Origin: Hypomesus transpacificus
Taxonomy: Eukaryota > Chordata > Actinopteri > Osmeriformes > Osmeridae
Assembly: GCF_021917145.1 (NCBI RefSeq)
Contig: NC_061074.1
Span: 12,195,772-12,259,771, forward strand
Direction: 5' to 3'
DNA: 64,000 bases
This document shows positions 23,442 to 33,640 of this stretch, one piece after another; position 1 is the first letter of the stretch, and each line of letters starts with the position of its first letter. The notes below the pieces were generated by a model. It was not told the DNA's origin and made no database searches. It saw only the letters and a program-made list of their open reading frames with translations. A program made the position numbers and the translations under genes.

Positions 23442-24219
23442 AGAAAGGAAATAAGTATTGTTATTTAAAGTTACAAAATACCTTAGATTTCCTGATATAA
23501 GCTTCTGTATCAATGAGTTGGTATCTGTCTCAGTAACCATCTATTAAAGTAGCCTGTACGCTAATGATTAGCACACACGTTTTATTTTGCTTCAGTTAGC
23601 TGTGGATGTTGCTGTTTGTGTTCCTGCTGTCCCAGTTGTTGGTGGACCTCCACACCAACCTCAGTCTGAGTCCAGACGAGACCTTCAGCTTGGTCAATAC
23701 AGAAGATCATTAGAATATAATAAACTTTAGAAACAGTTATTGTATTGAACATACACCATTAGTTAAAAGTGATGTGTCAAGATCTGCAATTACGGTTTTT
23801 GGTGCACATATTATATTGACAATAACTAAAAGTATAGATGTCCTGGTAACCTAATGTTAGCTACAGTTTTATGGAAATAAAAAAATGCGAGCTGGTGTCG
23901 ATGAACTTTACATATGATTTATTGTAGGCATACTAAATAATTGTTGTTTAACTATAATCTAAATGTGAATGTACTTCTGTGTAAAGGGTCTTGATCGATA
24001 TGTATTTGTATATTATTATTGTAGAGTACTTGAGCAGAATGAATTCAACCTCGGGCTGCATGATGAACAAGTTGGTCCACCTTGTCCTGTTCTTCATCTG
24101 GTTCTCACCTTCAACTGCACCTATGTCGCTTTAGAGAAGCGTCCTTTAAGTTTGGAATTAATTAATTCAAAAGATGAGGTGATTTTGCGTAACATGTGAC
24201 ATGAAAAGGGAAAGAAAGG

Positions 24220-24240
24220 GAAAGTGAAACGACACTGAAA
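24220..24240 (+). promoter_or_regulatory. ISRE element of cluster gene C
   Basis: GAAAGTGAAAC followed by GACACTGAAAC is the best ISRE match of the cluster (classical GAAANNGAAAC). It lies 144 bp upstream of the non-coding exon donor at 24364 (TTAAAG|GTAGG). Confidence 0.75.
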
Positions 24241-24689
24241 CGTTTAAATGTATGTAGCGCCACGGTGCACGGGCTACATGTAGGCTATAACCAGGCTGTT
24301 CCCTAATAATTCCGATTCCTGTGGCAGAAGAAGTATATGGGCTATCACTGGAACCGGATTAAAGGTAGGCCTATAGACTAAAGGCCTACATTATCACATT
24401 GTCCTTTTTAATCTAGGCTACAGCGAATAACAGATATGGCGCTCGAAATAGCTATAGCTATCATTGCCGAAAGTATGAACACGATTTGACTTGCCATTAG
24501 TTTTTGTTAGTGAGAAATTAGATAACTATAGGTTAGCTTGTTCGGGTTTTGTGTTTGCTCCTGGGGTGTTTGTTATAACACAAGTTCTACGGAGTTTTTC
24601 GTTTCTTACTTGTGGGTGAATGAGTGTGTTGGTGGTGGTGGTGGTGCTGAAACAACACAGAACGTACACAATTAACATCACACTCCCGA

Positions 24690-24850
24690 CACCGCATATT
24701 ACAGGTAGCGGTACAAGTACAAGTACAGGGACATTCCTCCAAGGCAAGTGAGGTGAGGTGCCATGTGTCAATTTGCACGAAAGGGAATCAACCCGTCAAC
24801 CTTCTGATTGAGCCCAATTCCCTAACCGCTCGGCCATCTGACGGTCAGAT
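24690..24850 (-). mobile_element. Degenerate tRNA-derived SINE, minus orientation
   Basis: It contains GTACAGGGACATTCCTCCAA and, toward its end, CCCTAACCGCTCGGCCATCTGA. These are reverse complements of the SINE body and tRNA-like head seen at 33430-33640. Confidence 0.7.
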
Positions 24851-25189
24851 GGTTAGTTCGCTCTCCTGAAAAAAAAGCATTCATAAAGCCTCCCCTCCTG
24901 GGATTTTGTTGTGATTGTTGCAATTCCGATCGATACTACAGATTATATGACTGTGTTTGATGAATAATAAACATCGCCAAACCTTCAACAATCTGTCTTT
25001 ATTATTTTAAACTATAATTTGTCATAATCATTGTTCATGAAAATCTAACATGCAATTTAACAAAAGAAAATCGTCACAGATGAATTAGAGGTAGAGTAAC
25101 CCTTTTTTGTGTCACATTAAATACCGTGTTTTCCCCCGGGTTTGCTTAACTTCTTACAAATATATTTAACTGTCTTTTTAGGGTCAAAG

Positions 25190-26009
25190 ATGAATACATT
25201 CTTCACTGTTGTGACAGGAAATACCCTGGAGTCTCATGTTGAGATTAACAGACGCCTCACCTCTAAAGGCCTGACTAAAGGGAGGTCAGCAGCAGAGTGT
25301 GATGTCATCATTGCCTACTGTCCAATCATCTCTCGACTAGGGGCAGATGTTGAGGCAGCAATGAAAGATATTCCAGGTAATTGTAAATTAACTGCTCAAT
25401 ATTTTTTCTCTAAAACTCTCAAATTGCCTTGACACTTTCAAAATATCCCCCCCCCTCGTTTTGTCAGCTGGTAAACCAGTCATCCTGGTGGTGCTGCATC
25501 ACACCTTTGAACCAGACTTCACTGTACCAGACAGCAGCAGACATGTGTCTGGTCAAGTCATTCACATTGTGGACGTTCTGTTCCACAACACTAAAGGAGG
25601 ACTCCTGAAGTGTTCTCACAATGACAAAGCTGTTCGTGATATTCGTAACTTCATCACTAAGGTTTGGTATACATTTATTTCAAGTTTGAAGGCAGTTCTA
25701 TAACCTAAAGTGACTTGAAAGTGACTTTGAAAGGCAATGTTTGGTTTTCTGTCTTTATAGTACCGGGCTCCAGTTCCAGCCTCAAACACAGCCTTAGCTC
25801 CAGACCCAAACACAAACCAGTCTCTAGCACCAGGCTCAAACACCGACCAGTCTCTAGCACCAGGCTCAAACACAGACCAGTCTCTAGCACCAGGCTCAAA
25901 CACAGACCTTTCTCCAGCTTCCACCGCTACCTCACCCCCAGACCCATCTCCAGCTCCAGTCCCAGCTTCAACGAAGCACCAAGACCCACCTGCTTCAGTT
26001 AAGGTTTGA
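25190..26009 (+). CDS. Cluster gene C: core domain with disordered decapeptide-repeat tail
   Basis: Exons 25190-25376, 25468-25661 and 25761-26009 total 630 nt, 209 residues. The core reads [56 protein letters not shown] and [13 protein letters not shown]. It is three codons shorter than its relatives near [11 protein letters not shown]. The third exon is in phase and codes for a Pro/Ser/Thr/Asn-rich tail with about four copies of a 10-residue unit, [10 protein letters not shown], from a 30-nt DNA repeat. The frame stops at TGA 26007-26009; a GT just after ASVK (26004) could be a donor to a further exon I could not find. There is no membrane segment. A non-coding exon ends at 24364 and exon 2 starts GGTCAAAG before the ATG, as in genes D and F. 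Confidence 0.75.
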
Positions 26010-26943
26010 TATAAATTGTACACTATTTTGAAGTAATTTCTGCTGTGTAATTTCCTGAATAATGCTGCAAGTGTGAGAGAAAATATTTAGCTTTCTGTCT
26101 TAATAGCTCAAACATTTTGCTCTCACAGATGTATAATGTGTTTAGTAGTGTGTGTCTACTGTGTATAGGCACAAACAAAAACAATATGACACTAAACAAG
26201 AGGATTATACACACTACAACAATAATACTGAATCATCATCGACAAGTTTAAAACACAACTAACACTAACAAAGAACAGCTGTCTGCAACAAAAATTCACG
26301 AAACAAGTTGACTTGAACGAACGGCACAAACACAGAATCCATTGTAATCAATTATTACAAGCTTTTACAAGTCAAGTCCATGAAGTCAATCAAACAAATG
26401 TACTCCTGGTCTGTAGTATGCACAGAGAACATACTTGTTAAAATCGAATGTCTTTTTATAAACTACCAGGTGTGTACTTTGCAGGGCAAAGACAAGATAT
26501 TTCATGCTAATTTCTATGACAAATATGTTGTTTATGAAATACATTTTCTATTGACACGAACAAGCCACTGCTATAGACACTAAACTATGAACTTTTCACT
26601 TTTCACCATTTTCATCCAGTTATGTTGTGTGTCGATAGACCATCAACTCTCAGTTATATGATTGCACTGATAGTTTTTGCAATAACAGCCCATGAGTTAA
26701 CTGCAATTTATCGTTGTAACGTGATATTTTGTGTTTGGTTTCCCTTGGGCTGTTCCGGCTATGGGTAGACTTCATGCAGTTGGTGTCCCCATCTGTGTTG
26801 CTGCTGTCCTGGTTGTTGGTGGACCTCCATACCAACCTCAAGAGTCAGTCCGAGTCCAGATGAGACCTCCTGCTTGGTCAATAGACAAGATAATTAGAAT
26901 TTAATAGACTCTAGAAATAGTTATTGTACTGAACATACACCAT

Positions 26944-27067
26944 GGCCCAGTTTCCCAGACGTGGATTAAGCTTAGTTCTACACTAAAAACCTTTTCAATG
27001 GAGATCTTCATTGAATTTGTCTCTTACTATAGGACTAGGCTTAATCCATGTCTGGGAAACTGGGCCC
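26944..27067. mobile_element. Foldback MITE-like element, copy 2
   Basis: The ends GGCCCAGTTTCCCAGACGTG and CCATGTCTGGGAAACTGGGC are near-perfect inverted repeats, the same family as 12904-13017. Confidence 0.82.
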
Positions 27068-27595
27068 ATAAGTTAAAAGTAATGTGTCAAGATCTGCAAT
27101 TATGCTTTTTGGTGCTTATTTCATATGGACAATAACTAAAATAAAAAGTTGTCCTGGTAACCTAATGTTAGCTACAGTTTTATGGAAATGAAAACATGCC
27201 ATTTGGTGTCAATGAACATTACGTATGTTATATTGTACTAAATAGTTGTTGTTCATATGTATTTAATGTTTTGGATTAATGTGAAGTAAATCTTTGTCAT
27301 GAATGAGTCAGATGTTTTACCTCGTCCTTCTTCATAAAGTTGTCTTATACTGCACTAAATCAGAGTGCAGGCTTCATACAACCATACAACTGTACCAAAA
27401 CAAATATAAACCCTCAAGTAAGACAAAGAAAAACTCATAGAACCTGTTCTATTAACCTTGGGAAGAGCAATATTGTGATGGATCCCCTTCTCCAGATTCA
27501 TAGCAAAACAAGTGCCTTCTGATACCTGTTCCTCTGCATGCCTGAAGTCTATTGGAAGGACTCCGCCCAGACAAAAACCTGCCTAGGTTTCATAA

Positions 27596-27609
27596 GAAAA
27601 AGTGAAAGC
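27596..27609 (+). promoter_or_regulatory. ISRE-like element of cluster gene D
   Basis: GAAAAAGTGAAAGC, 69 bp before the non-coding exon donor at 27665 (AGAAG|GTAAGC). Confidence 0.65.
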
Positions 27610-27782
27610 TCAGTTAGATTCAGACAGAAGTTCAGACTCAACGGATCAGGCTTGCTCTAAAGAAGGTAAGCACATCCTACACTGCAATAATCTCAAACTT
27701 AAATCTCTGGATAATGAGTTATCACATCTAACCTCCATTCCTTGGTAGTGTAATCACATCCTTAATCTCTCTAGGGTCAAGG

Positions 27783-30557
27783 ATGACGACATTCTTCACT
27801 TTTGTACCAGAGAAAACTCTGGGGTCTCATGTGGAGATGAACAAAATTCTTTCCTCAAGAGGCCTGACGGAAGTGATGTCAGTAGCAGAGTGTGATGTCA
27901 TCATAGCTTACTGCACGGTCAGGTCTCGACTAGGGACTGATGTTGACACTGCAATGAAAGACACTCCAGGTAATTGTTCTAATGTGTGAACTACTCACTG
28001 TTCCATTGGGTCACCTTGAATTATTGAAATATTTTATGAGAAAAATACTTTGTGTCCTTCAAATTGCACACATTCCACCTCTCTCTGCATCTTTCTCAGC
28101 TGGTAAACCAGTCATTCTGGTGGTGCTGCATCACACCTTTAACCAAGACTACACTGTACCAGACAGCAGCAGGCATGTGACCAGAAATGATGTCATTCTC
28201 ACAGTGGACTGTCTGTTCCACGAAAGCCAAGGAGGACTTCTGAAGTGTCCTTTAAATGAAAAATCTGTTGCTGCGATAGTCAAGGAGCTCAATGTGTGTT
28301 CAGAGGTTTGGTATCATTTTAACACCATACTGTAATTAATAGTGCTAATATGTAACTTAATAAACAAACCTAAATAGAAATGGTTCAATAGACAATATGA
28401 CATTTTCTATCTTTATAGCTTAATCCTCAGGTCCATCCTGTTCAGAAGAAAAATATTCCGCCTCTTTCAGCATCATACTCATCCTTGACAAACGTCATTG
28501 TACTGACACTGGTTGTCTTGGCCCTGGCCCTTGGCCAAGCTCTAGTTCATTACCCAACTTCTAAAGAAGGTTGTCAAGGTAATGTAATTGAGATATTTCA
28601 TATATCTGCATGGTGATGTAGCAGAGAGTCAACAGACAAAGCTTGGTACCATCCACACCTTTCCCCTACCCCCGAAAAGGGGGAAGGGTTCTTCCCCTTT
28701 TGTCCTTATCTCCCAGAAGATGCTTCAAAGCCTGACCCAGCATGGGGTCAGGAACAAAGACCACATGGTCACACAGTATCAGACAATGGAGTATAAGGGA
28801 GAACTTTCTTTCGTGGAGTTACAAACATATTTCTCAAGGACTACATGGCTCATGGACACTAATTCAATGACAGTAGTCGATGTGTTATAATGTGTGTTTT
28901 CTCATTTACCTAGAACGTGTTTAATTGATGTTTGATTATAACTCCCCTTCAGATATAGTTAAATCAGTCAATCTTGATATCAAAATAATTGTATCATACT
29001 AACAAAACCAGTTATGAACGTTGTATTGCTCTATTCTGAAGTGTAAGCATTTCATGGACATTTGAGATAATGGAATTTAAACTATCAGCCACTTCACACC
29101 TCTGGGCAGATCTCAAGACGACGCCCAGGTGGAAGTAACTGACCAATGAGAGAGGTCACCTTCTCACGGATGACCCCCTGTTCTTTGGAGTATAAAATCG
29201 CCGAACTTACAATCACCCCCGCTTGTTCGTAGGATTAACTTGGGGTGAACGCGTCACTCCCTAACCTTTACCTCATAACCTGCACCTTCACTTTGCGCCC
29301 GGAACTTTGACGAGAGATTCCGTTTCCTATTCGTTGGATATAACGAACCATTGACTCCGTTCTTCAAACCGACAAAAGTAACTGCGATTTGCAATATTTC
29401 TTACTTGTGACATATTGGCATGTTGTGATTGAATTGTCGATGTTTGATTGTATTTTACAAATGATTTAACTTGACCATCGTTAGATCAGTTGCTATTGAT
29501 CGTCCATTGTTACTATAGAAGCCTCTTCCTCTGTACCTCTTCCTCACTCTCTCTCTCCCCTCCCCCTCCACACGCGCTCTACGCAGCCATTGTGCCAGTG
29601 CGCTCTCATTAGAATTTAGGCCTACTGTACTGCTTTAGCCCAACTAACCCATAACTTATCTGGTATGTGTTCACTATAATTACATTCTCTTAAATAAATC
29701 ATTGTGTATAATACTCGCGTATCTCTCACGTTATATGATCTGCTCTACTTTCATAGAATTCCCTACTTAAGATTAGACTGATTATTACGAGTGCTATTAT
29801 TCAATATTATTAAACAAGGTTTCCTCTGTCCCTTTCACAAATCAGAGGTGGTGCCCCAAGAACGACTATACTTCATTATAAACTAAGTATTGCTAATCTT
29901 AACCGTGCAAACCACACTACAGTGATAACACAGAGGAGAGACCATACAAAGCATACGTTATGTTTAAAATGCAGGAAAAGAACACTACATCATTCCAATT
30001 TATTTCTGTCTGTGTTAACAGATCCAGACTCAGCTTCAGCTCAGACCGAGTTCCAGAATCAACTCAAGACTCTGATCCAGGCTTTGCTTCAGACTGAGCT
30101 CCAGACTATACACCAGACTCAGATCCAGATCCAGACTGAGATCCAGACTATACACCAGACTCAGATCCAGATCCAGACTGAGATCCAGACTATACACCAG
30201 ACTCAGATCCAGATCCAGACTGAGATCCAGACTATACACCAGACTCAGATCCAGATACAGACTGAGCTCAAGACTATTTGTCAGACTCTAGGCCAGATAT
30301 ATCCAGACTCTGTTCCAGATTTTGTGCCAGATCCAGCTCCAGACCCAGGTCAACACCCATCTCAAGAGCCAGCTCAAGACCCAGCTCTAGACCCAGTTCT
30401 AGACCCATCTCAAGACCCATCTCAAGACCCAGCTCTAGACCCAGTTCTAGACCCATCTCAAGACCCAGCTCAAGACCCAGCTCTAGACACAGATCTAGAC
30501 ACAGATCTAGACACAGCTCATGACTCTCTATGGAAACGTTTGTTTTTTTGGAAGTGA
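27783..30557 (+). CDS. Cluster gene D: core domain, membrane segment and long Gln/Ile then Pro/Asp repeat tail
   Basis: Exons 27783-27969, 28100-28305, 28419-28578 and 30022-30557 (TGA) total 1089 nt, 362 residues. The core reads [56 protein letters not shown] and [13 protein letters not shown]. The third exon codes for [16 protein letters not shown], then a single hydrophobic segment ([18 protein letters not shown]). The last exon codes for four copies of a 14-residue unit, [14 protein letters not shown] (42-nt DNA repeat), then [16 protein letters not shown] repeats, ending WKRLFFWK. I infer a membrane-anchored protein with a long extended or self-associating tail. AATAAA at 30623-30628 is a likely poly(A) signal. 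The third intron contains a 1.3-kb solo LTR. A core that is not spliced on would stop soon after [12 protein letters not shown]. Confidence 0.78.
28617..29921. mobile_element. Solo LTR, 1.3 kb, TSD GTGA
   Basis: It starts TGTAGCAGAG and ends CACACTACA, with GTGA on both sides (28613-28616 and 29922-29925). LTR-like signals inside include GGAGTATAAAATCG (TATA, about 29187) and TTAAATAAATC (poly(A), about 29690), so transcription would be on the plus strand. No gag, pol or env coding is seen. It sits in the intron between the membrane exon and repeat-tail exon of gene D. Confidence 0.85.
30105..30540 (+). repeat. Coding tandem repeats in gene D tail (42-bp units, then Pro/Asp units)
   Basis: About four 42-bp copies lie at 30105-30265. 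They are followed by 12- to 36-bp imperfect repeats built on CAAGACCCAGCTCTAGACCC. Both period lengths keep the frame. Confidence 0.9.
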
Positions 30558-31017
30558 GACCAAAGGCCTTGTGTCCCTTGATTAGAATGAGAACAGGATG
30601 GACTTGTTGTTTAATATCCTTAAATAAAGCATGTCATATTGTGTGACGTGTCATTGAGTTTTAATCTATCTACACAGCAAAGTTGCAGGTTTGGTCCGCA
30701 CTTCAATCAAATTCAATGGAACGAGCTGTTCGCCAAACGGAATGGCGGCTTGAGTTGTCCAGGAGACCGGGGTGGGAGTCTACCTGGCTGGGCGTGAGTG
30801 TTCCTGCTTCTCCTTCCCAGTTTACACCTGTCGGGGCCCGCTGCTGTTAACCATAGCATTGGTGACAGTCTACTAATGTCCTCCTAGACAACGACAACCC
30901 TAACAATTAGTGTCTCCTATTGTCTTCAAGAACATAGTTGGGGAGGTGATGTGGGATCAAATGCGCACAGCCCTACTAGAGACACCCCCCAGGACCACAC
31001 CTCGATACGCTTACTAG

Positions 31018-31031
31018 GAGAAAGTGAAAGC
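31018..31031 (+). promoter_or_regulatory. ISRE-like element of cluster gene E-F
   Basis: GAGAAAGTGAAAGC contains GAAAGTGAAAG. It lies 86 bp before the non-coding exon donor at 31104 (TGAG|GTAAGT). No comparable element occurs between the E and F domains. Confidence 0.65.
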
Positions 31032-31627
31032 TCTGACAGAACTGTGTGTGGGTTGAAATTAAACAGAATGCCAGATTTACGGGACCAGACTTGTTCTAAA
31101 TGAGGTAAGTGCATCCTACTTTGCATCGTCCATACTTAATTCAAACACAATGGCCATCCCTTTACGGACACAACACACGACTTACACTGCATGTTAGCCA
31201 CACTGTCTTGATGATTGTTTTAGCAGGCATATTTCTTCCAACAAATGTATTCCTAAAGGCTGTTCTTTTATACTGATATAAAACACATGGCACACTTTTG
31301 AGATTATATCATATTTTGTCAAATCATCAAGTCTGTGGGTTTGCTGTGCAACAAACTTGTCTGTGACAAGTTTTCCCTGAGGTTATGTCTGAATTTGTCA
31401 GACAAATTCAACCATAGAACTGCTGTGATACTTAGATTAGAAAATACTTGCCTGTAATAGGATATGTGGTCAGGACTGACAGCCAGATAAATCACTTTTG
31501 TACATTCTGTATATGTATATTCTCTCTGATTTGTTGTTGTGTCATAAAAACAGGGAGCTCATTGCTGCACACCTAATATACATCACCTCGAGCCTTCCTG
31601 CATCATTACATTTGTCCAGGCTTCAGT

Positions 31628-33304
31628 ATGGAGAAATTCTTCACTGTTCTGATGGGGAAAACTCTGGAGTCTCATGTGAAGATGAACAACCGTCTCACTT
31701 CTGAGGGCCTGACTGAAGTGTGGTCACCAACAAAGTGTGATTTCATCATGCTGTTTTGTGTTCCTGTCTGTGGTTTAGAAACAGATATTAAGAAAGCCCT
31801 GCAAGATATCCCCGGTAGTTATTCTGACCTGTGAAGTCTTGTATTTTTTAGAACAACTAGGGGGTATTGAAATGTAAACGTGTTGTTTCTTTCCTTTACC
31901 ACTTCTCATTCACTCGTCAGCCGGTAAACCAGTCATTCTGGTGGTGCTGCATCACAGCTTCAACCCAGACTACACTGTACCAAACAGCAGCAGACGTGTG
32001 ACCAGCAGTGATGTCATTCTCACAGTGGACTGTCTGTTCCACGACAGCAGTGGAGGACTGCTGAAGTGTCCTTGGAACGATAAAGCTGTTGATGAGATTC
32101 TGAACATGCTGAAAAGAAATCCTTGGGTTGTTCACATCTTATCATCTTGACAAAATGATTATCAGATAAACAGAATTAGAAAGCTATACATGACAAACTT
32201 TGTGAAGACTCTTTAGATTAATCTTTGATTCTCTGCCTGTCACTGACACAGGCACACACTGCGTGTGACCAAGACAACGGTTGTAAAGGTGAATTTAGGA
32301 TTAACATCTATCTACATTCTTCAGACATCTGCTTCTGCAGTGATTTCTGCTTCTTGCAAAAACATTTTAATTGTGTCTCTCCAGGGTCCAAGATGGACAC
32401 ATTCTTTTCTCTGGTTGTGGGTAATCCTATGGGATGTTATGTGGAGATGAACAGACGTCTCACCTCAAGAGGCCTGACTGAAGTGTGGTCAGCTGCCAAG
32501 TGTGATGTCATCATGGCTTACTGTCCAGTCACGTCTCGACTACAGACAGATGTCGAGGGAGCTTTAAAAAAGTTTCCAGGTCATTGCTGAAAAACTGCAA
32601 CTTGATTTGTAAACTGCTGCTGACGTTGCTGTCCCTAACGTTGTCAGACGATATGGCATTTTCATAATTTGTTGTTTGTTTCTGTTCTTCTCCTTCTTCC
32701 CCTTATTTCTCTCTGTCTCTCTTACTCTCTCTCTTCTACTCTCTCGCTCAGCCGGTAAACCAGTCATCCTAGTGGTGTTGCATCACTCAATGAAGTCGGA
32801 CTATGAAGTACCTGACAGCAGCAAATATGTGACCAGTAGTGATGTCATCCTCACAGTGGACTGTCTGTTCCATGAAAGCCGTAACGGGCTACTGAAGTGT
32901 TGCCAGAATGAAGAAGCTGTCAAGGAAGTGTTGAAGAAGCTGAACAGGCCTCCTGAGGTTGATGATTTCATCTTACTTTTAATTGAATGAACATCTTAAG
33001 ACTTGAATATTTGATTTGTATGTTGTTAATATTATACCTTCCTTCCAGCATTCTTTCCAGATCCTCTCCAGAGTTTGGGAAATTGGAAGTCACCTGAAGA
33101 CCTGGAACTGGATCTGGAACTGGCTGTCAGGTAGGGTTAATTATAATCCCCAACATCGAAAAAAACGGATGAAAACAGATAAATGAGTTAAAGGGTCTCC
33201 ATTGTCTTTAACATATTTTTCTTTTTCTTTTGCTAGGTGTTCTGATATCATACTTTGCTAGATTCAAGTCACTTGGTAGAAGACGAAAAACCATTTCACA
33301 ATGA
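31628..33304 (+). CDS. Cluster gene E-F: two tandem core domains plus Trp-rich basic tail
   Basis: Exons 31628-31814, 31921-32126, 32252-32288 (linker), 32385-32579, 32752-32957, 33049-33130 and 33237-33304 total 981 nt, 326 residues, with every phase matching. Domain 1 ([19 protein letters not shown]) has lost the SRxGTD motif (CGLETD), while domain 2 ([19 protein letters not shown]) keeps SRLQTD. The linker exon codes for [12 protein letters not shown] and joins in frame to GSKMDTFF, so the F start codon becomes internal. The tail [19 protein letters not shown] then [16 protein letters not shown] looks like an amphipathic, membrane-binding helix followed by a basic end. Alternatively E could stop alone after WVVHILSS (stop ending 32150) and F could be a separate gene, but F has no promoter element or non-coding exon of its own. 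Confidence 0.72.
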
Positions 33305-33429
33305 GTAAGGTCATATGAGAAATGTACAGTAAGCCTGTGGTTATGTACACTACACTACTTGCAGAAAGTATGACTATTATGTAGACTGACTGTAATAATA
33401 CCTGTAATGATTACATTGTATTGTATAAA

Positions 33430-33640
33430 CAATGGGGGTCAGGTGGCTGACCGGTTACGGAGTTGGGCAATTAATCAGAAGGTTGTTGGTTCTATTTCAT
33501 GGCAGTGCCAAATTACGTTGTGTCCTTGGGCAAGGCACTTCACACTACTTGCCTCGGGGAGAATGCCCCTGTACTTACTGTAAGTCGCTCTGGATAAGAG
33601 CGTCTGCTAAATGACTAAATGTAAATGTAAATAAACCAAA
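33430..33640 (+). mobile_element. tRNA-derived SINE, nearly complete
   Basis: The tRNA-like head GTCAGGTGGCTGACCGGTTA includes a B-box-like GGTTC. The body ends in the conserved segment AAGTCGCTCTGGATAAGAGC followed by GTCTGCTAAATG and a TAAATG-type tail. Related copies in this window are at 49110-49295 (minus), 24690-24850 (minus) and 6855-6970 (minus). Confidence 0.85.

Noticed and set aside
25616..26023. 135-residue minus-strand frame opposite gene C tail
   Set aside because: Mirror of the coding decapeptide repeat (30-nt units); no start context or motif.
30036..30456. Minus-strand Leu/Ser repeat frames opposite gene D tail
   Set aside because: Shadows of the 42-nt repeat; the plus strand has the matching splice phase.
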